Source: Hirudo medicinalis (taxonomy: Eukaryota; Annelida; Clitellata; Hirudinida; Hirudinidae). From it: 64,000 bases of DNA. The notes under the pieces were generated by a model that was not told where the DNA came from, searched no databases, and worked only from the letters and a program-made list of their open reading frames with translations. The stretch spans positions 99,365-163,364 of the forward strand of contig MPNW01000025.1 of the NCBI GenBank assembly GCA_011800805.1, read 5' to 3'. Shown here piece after piece: positions 50,936-62,955 of the stretch (position 1 is its first letter; each line of letters begins with the position of its first letter). The position numbers and the translations under genes were made by a program.

Positions 50936-53900
50936 CAGTAATCAAAGTGCTGATGTTATGAATGCTGAAACAAAACTTGCATGGAAGATGCCAATCAAAC
51001 ATGATAAAAAATAGACTGACAAGGTTCCAGAAGAGAATGGGATGTTCATCAAGGAGGGCGTCTCCATCAAAACATGAATCTCCCTCTTGAATGAGGAGGT
51101 TTTCAACCTCTTTTCTCAGCACCAGGGGGCTCAGGTATGGATAGCACTGGGGCTCTAACTCCACAAAGCTGTTAGATAATGAATAAGTTAATGTCACATG
51201 CACAATAGCATCCTTTCCCTACATTTACGTATCATCGTGAGCATTGACATCACAGACACGAGCATCAGAGGCATTTAAACCATTTATAAAGCAATGTCAG
51301 GCTGCTTCCAAAGAGCACTTTGTGGTGCTGCAAGATGGGTTGCAATCACAGCAGCACATCTGTTGCTTTTACTCTCACTTGCAGGAACACAACACTCTGA
51401 GCTAACTTGCATGCAAATTTGGCTATATAATCTAAGATACTCAGCACTGGGACAGTATAAATACAAATCATCATCGTCATCATCACCACCATCATCATCA
51501 TCATCATCATAGCTTCAAAAAGAAACAAAAAGTACACTAAGTGATAACGTTAATTAATAGCAAAATATTTTTGAAATCTCACTTCTCTGCAGGCGAAGCC
51601 TCATTTTCTGACCTCAACAGGGGCTCCACAGGGTCCCTGTTTGAACCGAGGTTGTTCCTCGAGTCGTTGAGGGCATCCACGGAACCGGATTTGTTCTTTC
51701 GATCCTTTGCCGAAGCACGGTCTCCCTCGCTCGCTTCGGGCAGCGAAGAGATGCTCTTTCGTCTCCGTAAAGAATCGACGGCAGGAGAAGAGAGAGAAGT
51801 CGCGGGAAACACGGGAGCATCCTCGGTAGCACCTGGGTGGTCGACGTCATCGATGTGTTACATTTGCAACGTAATTTCTCACATCAACATTACCACATTC
51901 TCTGCCTTAAACACAAACTGCCTTTACTCTCACCAGAGATGGTTTTCTCCTCTGCATCTTGCCTCGTCGATGCTTCTTTAGTTGTTTCCTCGGTCGCTCC
52001 TTCCGGCAAACGGTCGTCCCACGACGGGCAACCGTGCGGAACAGACGACGAAGCAGGGGGGGTGGAATCTATCGAAGCGACGGGGTTCGGAGTCGTGGTC
52101 GATTCGAATGTGCCGACAGTCGCTCGTCGAAGGTCGTCTCGAACCGGGTGCGGGTTGGTCGCAGAAGATTGGCAGCTCAGAACGCTCTCCGACGATTGGC
52201 TGAGGTTCGATATCAGCTGAGCCTTGAGGAATGGTCTGTAATCCTAGTGAAAAGGATAATATTTTAAGTTACATTAGGAGCTTATTTGTCAGCACAATTT
52301 TGGACAGATTTATTAGAAAATAGTTTCGAATTGAAATCGAAGTTTATTCGAACGTAATAAAAAAGTTAAGCAGAACGAAGGAATCGATAGAATAATTATT
52401 TGCAAATGTAGCCAACCTTGATGTAGATGTTGATGAATGGGACCAACTGTGAAGCGCAGAACTGGCAACTGAAAAAATGAAGCAAAAAATTCAAAATGTC
52501 ACCAATCCATGCAGGAATTAAGGAATTAATAACATTAATTATTACTAGCGACCGACACCATAACTATTGTTTACCATAACTATTGTTTACCACAACTATT
52601 GTTTACCACAACTATTGTTTACCACAACTACTGTTGTTACATTCACCTCGTATTCAAATTCGAATCGTCGGCGGTCCATCCTGCCATGATTTCTTCGTCG
52701 TAGACGAGGTTGAGACATTTGCTGCATTTGTTCAGGGTCGACATCTCGACCTGGACCGGGTGCAGCCGAGGGTTCGGAGGAGCGGTGCCGCTCACGTTCG
52801 AAGGGATGCTCGACAGGGAGCCCGGGTCGTACCGGCTTTGACGAGAGTCCGCGTTCGAATCCCGGCTCGGGTTTCCGGCGGTTCCCGGACGCGTTTGGCC
52901 GAGGTCCACCCTGACGGTCGACACGTAGGGACAGGTCGGATCATTCAGTTGTGGGAGTGGAAGCCCTGACAGTTAAACAAAAGGTCAAAAGGTCAATGTA
53001 TAGGGGATGCCCAAGAACGTGATATTTTCTCGAAAGTCATGAAATTGAATTTCATATTTGAGATATGCCAATTCAACACAAACGGACTAATGGTGGTAAA
53101 ACGTACAGAGAAATAACAAAAACATAATTGCATGCAAAAATCATTGAAAATAAAATCATTCAAGGACTTGAATCCTTCATGTAGTCATTTTGTCCACCAA
53201 ACTCTCCTCACTTTTTGAAGTCAGATCATCATCATCATCATCACCATCATCTTTTGCCTCCATTCCATCATCAGCGCCCTCTTCATTCTCCTCGTCTATG
53301 CTGCCGGGGATGCTTCCCCCGTAAAAATCTGCTCCTACGTTCGGCAAAGCCCGAACGGCATGGCGTTGTGCAGGCCCCAGACGTCCGAAGTCAGGGTCTC
53401 TTTGACCGTAGCCTTGACGCTCGTGCCCACTTGGCTGAGGCCGCTTGCCAAGCCCTTGAAGGCGTCGCTCTTTTGAAAGTTCCTTAGACCGTTCCAAAGG
53501 TTGGAAACTGATTCAACAGAAGGATTTGTTCAAGATGTTTTGAAGGTAAAACAAATCATAATTTATAAATGCAAATTAAAAAAAACTCAAATAAGCAACT
53601 TTAAAATAAAAATAAAACAAAAACAGGGCGAATAAAATCAAACGTAAATAACGGCGACAAAAGGAATTTTTCGAAAAACACGAGCGACTCAGCAATGCGA
53701 GGATAAAGTCGTGCGAACCGAACGGTGCATTCCTCATCCTATTGTTGCTCGACCCCCTGTTCGGAGTTTCTTGAAACGTGACGGAGCTCCTCTTCGTCTG
53801 GGGGAGCAGGCACAGATCGACCCCCGACTCCGAGTCGTGCACCTGAATCGTCTCGCCATGCCTCTTGTCCGGGAGGGCGGAAAACGTCGGGAACCCTCCG

Positions 53901-56900
53901 TTGCTGCAGTCCGACGAAGATTCGGCACTGTTGAGGCTGCTCGAGCTCTCCGTCCGACGGCCCGCACCGGACGACGGCGTTCCCGATCGAGCCCCGCCGC
54001 TGGAGATGACTTCGCGATATCGAGAGATCCTGTTCGTAACCATCTTGAGGGCCGAACCGAGCAGTTCCGAACCTCCTCCGACCACGTTCTCGGCGGCCAT
54101 CGCCACCCAGGTCGAGGTTTTCGACGGCTGTCTGGCCGAACCGTACGGAACGGTAGAGGCGACTTCGCCGCCAGTCCGGCCCGAGGGTTCGGTCATTTTG
54201 GGGGTGGTCGGAGTGACTTCTTCACCAGGGCAAGATTGATTGAACGAGGGTGAGGTGAACAAGAGCAAGTGAGCAGACTTTGTCATCCTCACCCTGTCCT
54301 CTTCTAACTTTTCCCTCTTGGGGGTGACATCAGTGGTAGAGGTGACATGGAGAGGAGCTGGAGGATTGAAGAGACCCAGAGGGTCATTTTGGGTGACTGG
54401 GATTCTGACACTGGATGCAGTGCTGGCAAGATGAGGGTGAGTTTGCCAGTCGAGAGAAACGGACGGCGAGGATTCAAAACTTCCTGACATCACCTTCTCG
54501 GGCGACTCGGTGCCCCCCGTCTCTTTAGAAGTCCCGGCTTCGTTCGAGAGGCCGTGCGTCGGAGTGACTTCCGCCGACTTGTGGATTTCTTTGCCTGAAC
54601 GGATTCAATAAGTGAAAGGCAACCTGCTGACAATCAATATTCAGATTCTTTTACTAACCTTTTGTGGCAGAGAGCGACTGGGACGAAAATACGGCACCTT
54701 CTCTTGTCTCCTCCATGCTCAGTGAACCATAACCTCTATCTGAGAGGCCCCCTTAATATATCAGTATTATACAAATATGTAATTAAATTTAATTGTTGAA
54801 AATATAGTTTAGGTTGAAACCTGCACTTATAGACTCTTTGCTCTTGTGTTTTATGGCACCGATCAAATTTATATCTCCTCCCACTTCACCGGTGGACCTG
54901 GCCCTCTGCCTGCCGCCCAAAGACCGATCGGGCGGCCCTTCCGATCCGGACTTGCCGGGAGAATTCCGAACGGCCGAATCTTCTTCGAGACCGTTGCTAT
55001 TGTTTCTGGGTTTGTCAGAAAATTGCTCGTTCTCCGGCACGAAAAATTTCCTCGGAGAACGTGAACTGGACGAAGGTTTTCCTTCCTCTGCAGATAGGTC
55101 GGTCTGCCCGGCTGAGGAGACGATATTGCTTACAATGTTGCTGCTTCGAGCTCCGGGCAAGACCGCAGCGGAAATGCTCGAGACTTCTATGCCGACAGAA
55201 TCGAGGTAGGAATCCACGCTCTGCCCGTCGGGATCGCTCTCGGAATTGGAACGAGGGATCAGCGGACGCGACCGGTCGGTCCCGATGCCGTACTGCGGAC
55301 CGACTCCGCCGAGAGGAACGCGACGGGAGGGCGCGCAGAAGGAAGAGCCTCTCTTAAAGTATGCCACTGCCATGACGACGTTTCTCAATTTGGTCCACAA
55401 TTGGTCTGCCGTTGCATGAGAGGTGGGCCACTTGCTCTCCAGCACGGCCTAAAGTTAAAAATTAACCGAGTGAACTAGACGATCTTCTCGGAATTAAAAC
55501 TGCCAATAAAAATATCGTTTGGCATTCGTTAGTAACCTTATTGTAGAAGCCATAGGTTATGGCATTTGGTTGGATACCCTTCCTCTTCATTTCAAAGAGC
55601 ACCTTCACAGCCAGAACAGGCAATTGATAGATGCCACAAAGTTGCATTAGGACTCTGTAGCAAACCTGTATCGACGAGCGTTAACAAAACACTCGTTTAA
55701 CCGTACGTCTGCCGAGTCTCGTCCGTGATTTCTACATCGTCGGCCGGTAACATTCATTATTTCCTATCGTTCGTGCATCCGTCCGTCCAAAATAATCAAT
55801 CACCTCGTCGGGCGGCTGGAGCTTGGAGGATTGCATGGTGACGAGAATGTCGTAAGCGGACCTGAGCACCTTGGACTTGGAGTGAACGTTCCTGGCGTAG
55901 GAGGATAAGTGGATGAACCACAGGCTGTAGCAATGCCAAGCAAGGAACCTGCCAGAAAAATCATTCATCAGGAGTTTACAATTGCCAGATTGTGGGGCGA
56001 ACAAAATTCAGACACATTATTTGATATCCATTATTTAGTATGTTCTTGCCAGCCAATAATGCTGCTAATCCCTCGTGCAACTGCATTACAAATGAATCCT
56101 TAAGTACATGTGCACAACAAAGACAAATTGAGATGGAGCACCTCAAGATTAAGGTGCTCGTATAATAATATATAGTGACTAGACCTTGCCCACATCCCAG
56201 GCACATTGGCATGTTTCATGGCAATCTTTTGTGACTGCTTAATCTCATGCTGCGTCCTGCAAACCATCGGACTGTTGTAGCCGGTCTTGGAACCCAGGTG
56301 GTGCGTCTGCCCTTGCTCCGCAGGGTGCGGGTCGGTTTGCGACGGACGGGACGTGGGGGTCGGAGGAGAACGGCGAGAGTTCTCGTTAAATTTCGACGGA
56401 TCGAGATCGGGGAAGTAACCCGGGTAGCTGTAAAAGTATTTCGAAAGATAACCGGTGTGCATTGGAATTAATGTAATTTATTAGAAATTATTAGAAATTA
56501 AAAAATGAGGAAGGGGTCAAGCACCTGATTGGTGGATGGTCCGGGTCATCAGGCTCGGGACCCATTATCAGAACCGTCCTCTCGGAGCTGTCGAAAATAA
56601 ACCGACTTAAACCAAAATTGCTAATCGGGCATTCGTATCCTCCTTTTAATTTGCTGTGCACAGAAGGAATAATCTGCTGACCTGGCACAATAGTAAGGCA
56701 GCCACGAACAAGAATGAATGAAAGCATTTTAAGCAAAACTTCAGTAACTAATGCAACTCCAACGATCAATTATCAATAACTTATCGTTATCAATAACTTA
56801 TCGTTATCAATAACTTATCGTTATCAATAACTTATCGTTATCAATAACTTATCGTTATCAATAACTTATCGTTATCAATAACTTATCGTTATCAATAACT

Positions 56901-57938
56901 TATCGTTATCTAACAAGAACCTGAGCAGTGTTTCATCAATCTCGATGAGCCTCTGTCCTTCCTGACCTTCATCCACTTTATCCAAACAATAGTCAAAGAA
57001 GGCCAGACTGGAATCTTTGTCGGAGACGAAAGACCTCTCCTCTATGAACCGACTGAAGGATTGGGTTTTCATCAGCAGAGCGTAGAACTTGTGGTAAGCC
57101 TTGTCTCGGGACTTGACGAAGCCTGGACGGACGACGTGATCGTCGAGGCGACAAGGAATTTGAGACGTTGAAAAATTACACGCAAAAGCAATAAGAATAA
57201 TAAACGCGTAGGATTTGCAGCCGTCCTCGGTCGTTAAATTTTAACCCCGCTTACCGAGTATGTCGAAAAGGGAATTGAGGTCCATGGCCCCATCTGTGGG
57301 GGCGTTGGTGATCGGGAGGAGGAAGTTGTTGTATCCCTTGAGAATGGAGGCCATGAATCGCAAGTAAGCCTCCCTTATCAGCAGCTCCAACTGCATCTGA
57401 AGAGAACGAAACATATGCCGATGACATCGGCGACCGCTGCAAAATCATCGGCTCGTCGGTAACGACTCGGCTTTGCAGTTAAAATAATTTAATAAAACAA
57501 TATTGACATTTAATGCAGAGAAAATGAGGCAATAATATTAATAAGATATTAATAGTTGAACTAACTCATCCTAATTAATTAATATCAACTTCAAGGAAAT
57601 ACTGCCTACTCTCTTCTTGTTGACAGCCAGTTCAGCATTGAAGTATTGATCATCAAGGGTCTGTGCACCCTCCCTTGGAAGGGTGGGGGTCAGGATCTCA
57701 GGGCACTCAGACAAGCACCCATATAACCTCTCAAGGCTCGACTTGAGCAGTTTTGATGGCTTCTGGAAAAAGTTACGACGATAGAATATCGGACGACAGA
57801 ACTATGGGAATATTATTATGAATTAATTTACAATATCAAAATAATACTTTAAAATATTTGCAGAGCCATTAAGAGAGATAAACCTGATAAAAATTACAGA
57901 ATGGTTCCTACAATAAATATTACTATCACCACCAACAT

Positions 57939-57972
<34 letters not shown>

Positions 57973-57990
57973 ATCATCATCATCATCATC

Positions 57991-58026
<36 letters not shown>

Positions 58027-58540
58027 ACCTTTGGAAGCATCTTTATAGTGTGACTTTTTCTATCCTCAGATCTTCAGAAAAAAAATGAATTATTCAACTC
58101 TGACAATGGATTGATTCTTGATATCATATCATTTACTCACATGGTGAGCGTGTTGGTGTCGAGGTCCACGCAGGTCACGTCGGTCGGTAATTCAAAGGTA
58201 TCAAAGTACCTGGAGTCTATACCTGGGGTAATCGGAGAACATTGGGTATTGCAATAGCAATAGCATAGATGATAATGTCACTGATGATGATGATGATGAT
58301 GATGACTCACCAACAATGAATGGTGTAGGGGAATGAAGTACATAAGAGAGGCTGAGAGGACACAGAGGAATGTAAGGACATTGCCAGTGCAAAGGGAATA
58401 TCATCTGTTTCAAAAGTGTTTATTAAAACATGTGTTTAATAGAATATCAAGATTCATTCCTAATTTTGATTTCATTACATTGGAATTTTTATTCGATATT
58501 TCTCTAAATATATCTATATCCTCAAAAATCATGGCAATTG

Positions 58541-58587
<47 letters not shown>

Positions 58588-61500
58588 CTCACAGCAGCAA
58601 TAGCCTCAGCAACCCCGGTAAGAACTGCTGGCCTGAGTGAATGTACAAGGATTTTGTGCTCCATCAGGCAACTGAGCAACAGAAGGACGCAATTGGTCGG
58701 CCCGAGGTTCTTCAGGACGTCCACGAACGACGCGCCGCTGAAAAATTGCAGGTGATAATATTTTTGCAAAAATTTTTGTCGAAAGCAAAGACTTAGAGTA
58801 GGAATAACTCCATTTGCACGATGCCACGTGCAAAACAACAGAAGCATTTTTGCAACCATTTACGTAATGCTCGTTCCTACGTTTTTTTGTGACAACAGGA
58901 GCCGGGTCGCGACCATTCCTTTAACGTCGCTCGTGCGAATGCAACCCTCCATCATCGTCACCGCCATCACAATCACCATCATCATCATCAAGGATATCCT
59001 CAACATTCAAATAATGACTTTTTAAAACTCGGATATCACTTTAGGTCCTCCTATAGAAAATAAACAAAATAATGTCGATGAAGAACAATTCTTAGAAGGT
59101 GATTAATGACACGCATCGTCGTCACACAATTATGACTCATTGTCACACGATTACAATGACAATGAATCTAAAAGATGCATAGTTTAGAACGAATGCACGG
59201 ACGCACGAAACGCAAACTTAAACATGAAAACTAGAAAGAGCTCAAACTTCTTTGGAAGTGGTGTTTCATCCGGTTGAGTGAGGATGATTGCAGTGAGCGG
59301 AGACAGCTGCAAATAAACGTGGATTAATGATGCTCGTCTTGTTAGAGTTTGGTTCTTTTATGGAAGAGATGAATTCGACTTAAAATTTCGTGGCCTAACG
59401 ACTTGCACGTCGAGCCCTCGACTAAATACCGATCGTCATAAATGTCATCTGACCTGAATCATGATGCGAGGTCTTTGGATGCACGGCATCGGAATCTTGG
59501 AGAGGAAGTGAGCCACGTGCCTGACGAACAATTGTTCGTTAAAATAGCAGTTAAAATAATATTAACCTATCAACAGGGAGCTATGAGCGACTATTTTTAT
59601 AATTATTTTGTCTTGACAGTAAGATTCGCCTGAGTTAAGCCAATAATAAGCCTGATTTCACAAATGTTTGATGCATGCACATTTAAGCAGGTGATTAATA
59701 TTAATGAACCTTTCGAGAGGAATCTGTTGCGAGTAAAGATCCACCTTTGAGAACACAAGACGATAAATGTAGAAGAGAAATTTCTTGAACGTATCAAAGA
59801 ATGGTGATCTCGACAGTAGGCAGATGCTCTTGTTCTGATGAACAACAAGGCTGCCTTTCTGGGAACAAACTGCCTCCGTGCTTTCTGGACTCTCCTCTGC
59901 CCCTGCGACCTCCGAAACTCCGAGAACTCGTCTCTGATCTTCGTCGAGAAGGGCAACTTTCTCTCGGGGGAGAGGCTCCTGAAAGACCACGGCCGCTCCG
60001 TAGACTTTCTCGGCGGCGATGCCGGTGGTGAGGATGAAAGTCGAAAAAACGGGGGTCGGGGGCAAGTTTCCCGGGGGCCAGCTTTCAAGAGTGGCACCCA
60101 TCGGGAGGCAGAACATGGACACCTGCTGTGGCAATGGAAGATTGGGGAGATCCTCCACTGGGTATCTACTCAAAATGGCTAGAATAAAAAATGGACAAAT
60201 TGATATTCAATTCTATTAATTTAAGAGATAAACGAGATTTAAATTGTAAAATAAAGGGTGGGTTTCAAAAAGAAGGAATTTCTTCTACTAAATCGAGAAC
60301 ACTCACATGGCTTGTAAGCGAGGCAATTGACTTTAACCATGGACTTTTTGTAACACAGGTAGACTTCAGAACCCATCTGCAGTCGAATAACAGAGTGAGT
60401 GACGTCGCTCGATCACACAAAATGCAAACGAGCCAAGAAAATAGATAAGGTAATCAGGTAACCACGAATCACAAATTTGTTATGGTTTTGTGTTTTTAAA
60501 TCAAATTCATTCAGCTGGAGACACGAACAAGTAAATGAATTGCAACGACGTAACACGACACCGGCACGAGCGGATGACATGACGGTTTACACAAAATGAC
60601 CTTCGATTAATTATTGCAACTTCTGTCGACGAATTAACAAAACAAGACACACTGACATCAGGAAATGACAAGAAATAAAGCCATAATGACAACAAAAGCA
60701 CATGCTTTGGAACAATTCCGTCATCAGATGCCAACGAATGTCGTTTCAATGCACGCCTCGGGGAAGCGATCGCAACGTCGCAAACTCACCATGCCTCTGT
60801 TAAGGTTTTTTCTAATGATGCAATGTGCATGAGGTGCAAACTCCCCCTTTAAAATGAAAAAAAAACTTCAACCACTTTTATAAATAATAATAAATGAATT
60901 TCGAACTAATATCGTCGTCGCGACGGCCGAACTAAGATGACCCACGTAAATGCTGCGCATCCTCGGCAGCAGAAACATTATTAAGTTTTGTTCTCAAATA
61001 CAACGGAATCAACAGAATGCAAACAATCACTTAAAATCAGAAGAAAAACAAGAGCATTACCAAAGACCAATTGATCATTAATAATTGATGTGAATAGATT
61101 ATTATTGCTATAATATATTTATATTTATTATTTATAAAATATTCCATCGTAATTGTTACTAATGCCCTTAATGAGCCACAAAAATGCTTGGAGGAATTAA
61201 TTGTTGAAAATAATTGCACAGGGTCACACTTCACTAAGCATGCCAGGCAGAATACCAGGAAAATGTACAAAAATGTTCTTCACTTGAATCACCTTCTTCA
61301 TAATGCTTTACTATTTAAATAAAACCTTGACTAAAGCCGCACGGTTCGAGCAACTCGAAAGAAGCGAGCTAACATTACCTTGTTGTAGAGTACGATGCAT
61401 ATCTCCGTCACGACGAGAACGTCGCACGGGGCGATCGGACTCGCCCTCCTGAAGGTCACGAATATTTTGGTGCCACTGCTGTTGTTGACGTTGGCGGATC

Positions 61501-62955
61501 TCCCGCACGGCGTCAGGTAAATCACCTCGCAGCCCGGAAGTAATCGCTCCTTCGTGTCCTTTCCTTCGTACAACACTCTGTCGTTTGTCGAGCAAAATTA
61601 AATATGACAAATTACAGGTAATTTTAGTGACAATCTACTAAAAATCCACTAAAAAAGTTAATCTGCCGACCAACTAAAGTAAATAACGATGGCTTTACAT
61701 GAATTATTATTTCACATCATTATGTTTTAAAGCAGGGTTTTTAGCAATAACTAATGAATCGCAGATAAAAAGGAGTCTGGCAAAGTCTTCAACGTTTGTT
61801 GCCAAAAACAGTTTTCGTGACAGGGTCATTGTAAAAGTACCACAAATTGTACATTTTCAGAGAAGGGGCATAATAAGGTACTTGGGTATGTAAAGTACAT
61901 CTTGACGAAATGAATTTTATTAGCCAAAAAATAAGTCTAAAATAGAAAAACAAAAAGAAGGAATTGATAAACATAGCAACATTTCAAAACCGTATCCTCA
62001 AAAAGTGCATACAATTATCTACAAAATGATACAAAGCATTATCTTGCGACGCGTCTAACCCGAAATACTTGTGAAAGTTTAACGAAAATGTACTTTATAC
62101 ATTCAATTATAATCTCCCCTTTCTGAAAATGTATAATTTATAGCACTTTTATGCCGATCCGGTCACGAAAACCTAGGTGGTAACAGTTTGTGTTTCAACA
62201 GGTGACGCATTAGTTCGGACAGTAACGTTCGAGACGTGATGGAACGACTTACGATCGCAATAAAGTAGCACAAGATGACGGTCGACAAATGACCATTACA
62301 AAAGCAGCTTCAGTACTTTTACTTCTTACTTTTAAAGTAACTTTAAAATGCTGACACTCTTTGCTTTTACTCGAGCACATTTTGCAATAAATACTTCTTT
62401 TACTTAAGTAAATTTTTTAGGTGTTACTTGTACTTTTACTCAGGTATTGAAGCAGTACTTTTCACTGAAGAAAAGGAATAAAAAACCACAACTTAGCTTT
62501 GCTAGGCACCTATTTTTATGCATCAGATATGATTTTTTGAAAACATAAATAATTTTTTAAATATATAAAACTTTCATCAATTTCCAAAAATCATCCCACA
62601 AAATCTATTTATTGCCATCATTTGAATGCCGATCCATAAAAACTTACCCAACATCCACAATAGATGGCATGTCCCTCCCCCTCCTGTAGCAGAGGAACAT
62701 TTCAGGGGCCCGTATACTGCCGTGGTTTAGATCGGCCGGGAATCCGGTCGGAGTGAATTCGATGCATTTGAATCCATCAGGGATGGACTCTCCCATGGTA
62801 CGATTGATGACTGCCAGCTCCACCATGGGATCTTGGTGTTGACCAGCAGAAGTTTTTGCTTCAATTGGAAACACCTCCTCCTGTGGCAATAGAGGCTGCT
62901 TGCTCCAATCAAGTCCAGCTACTACAAAATAATCAGCCACACTTTTGTCGTCCAT
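49826..62955 (-). CDS. DENN domain-containing protein 4 type Rab guanine-nucleotide exchange factor
   Basis: Homologue of DENND4A/B/C (Drosophila Crag), a GEF for Rab10-type GTPases on secretory vesicles. About 31 exons: 62648-62955, 61379-61577, 60790-60846, 60307-60376, 59710-60178, 59454-59520, 59248-59306, 58593-58737, 58311-58404, 58141-58222, 58029-58059, 57610-57762, 57255-57396, 56921-57122, 56525-56587, 56185-56427, 55804-55948, 55537-55665, 54821-55448, 54659-54751, 53719-54594, 53212-53507, 52647-52965, 52417-52468, 51934-52243, 51583-51832, 51021-51168, 50562-50778, 50453-50492, 50115-50335, 49826-49962; about 2080 aa. Order: MABP domain ([42 protein letters not shown]), uDENN ([13 protein letters not shown]), cDENN ([30 protein letters not shown]), dDENN, a PPR-like unit ([20 protein letters not shown]), long Ser-rich linkers, a CxxC pair around [19 protein letters not shown] and a conserved C-terminus ([35 protein letters not shown]). 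Middle exons in the linker (53.2-54.6 kb) are the least certain. Confidence 0.92.
50897..50934. repeat. GAT microsatellite in a DENND4 intron
   Basis: About 12 GAT triplets between DENND4 exons 50562-50778 and 51021-51168. Confidence 0.95.
51267..51440 (-). repeat. tRNA-derived SINE copy D
   Basis: Minus strand begins TGCATGCAAGTTAGCTCAGA and continues through TTCCTGCAAGTGAGAGTAAA to GCTTTATAAATGGTTTAAAT, parallel to copy B. It lies in a DENND4 intron and is followed by a TCA microsatellite (about 51469-51511). Confidence 0.75.
52560..52636. repeat. 16-bp tandem repeat, about 4.5 copies
   Basis: The unit AACTATTGTTTACCAC/T is repeated in a DENND4 intron about 10 bp from a splice donor (52647). 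Confidence 0.9.
56769..56911. repeat. 17-bp tandem repeat, about 8 copies
   Basis: The unit TTATCAATAACTTATCG is repeated almost perfectly in the DENND4 intron next to the donor of exon 56921-57122. Confidence 0.97.
57939..58026. repeat. ATC/GAT microsatellite reaching a DENND4 splice donor
   Basis: About 28 triplets with two single-base slips. On the minus strand the intron begins GTATGATGATGATG, so the repeat starts within the donor site of exon 58029-58059. Confidence 0.95.
58541..58588. repeat. TCA/GAT microsatellite behind a DENND4 splice donor
   Basis: Sixteen triplets. The minus-strand intron after exon 58593-58737 begins GTGAGTGATGATGATG. Confidence 0.95.
61748..62216. repeat. Long imperfect inverted repeat (foldback/MITE-like)
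   Basis: The left arm (about 61748-61912) and the reverse complement of the right arm (about 62077-62216) share GTTTTCGTGAC, TAAAAGT, AAATT.TACATTTTCAG, AGGGG and TATAAAGTACAT-like blocks in the same order over about 100 bp, with weaker similarity further out (ACTAATG near both tips). The spacer is about 160 bp. It sits in DENND4 intron 1 and could fold into a long hairpin in the pre-mRNA. No clear target duplication or ORF was found. Confidence 0.7.
62296..62475. repeat. MITE-like segment rich in ACTTTTACTTAAGTA motifs
   Basis: Repeated CAGTACTTTTACTT, TACTTTTACTCGAG, CTTTTACTTAAGTAAATTT and TTGTACTTTTACTCAG resemble the terminal part of non-autonomous DNA elements common in aquatic animals. 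Boundaries are not resolved. Confidence 0.4.

Noticed and set aside
56769..56911. Evenly spaced repeats that could suggest a CRISPR array
   Set aside because: The 17-bp units abut with no spacers and lie in an animal intron; this is a minisatellite.
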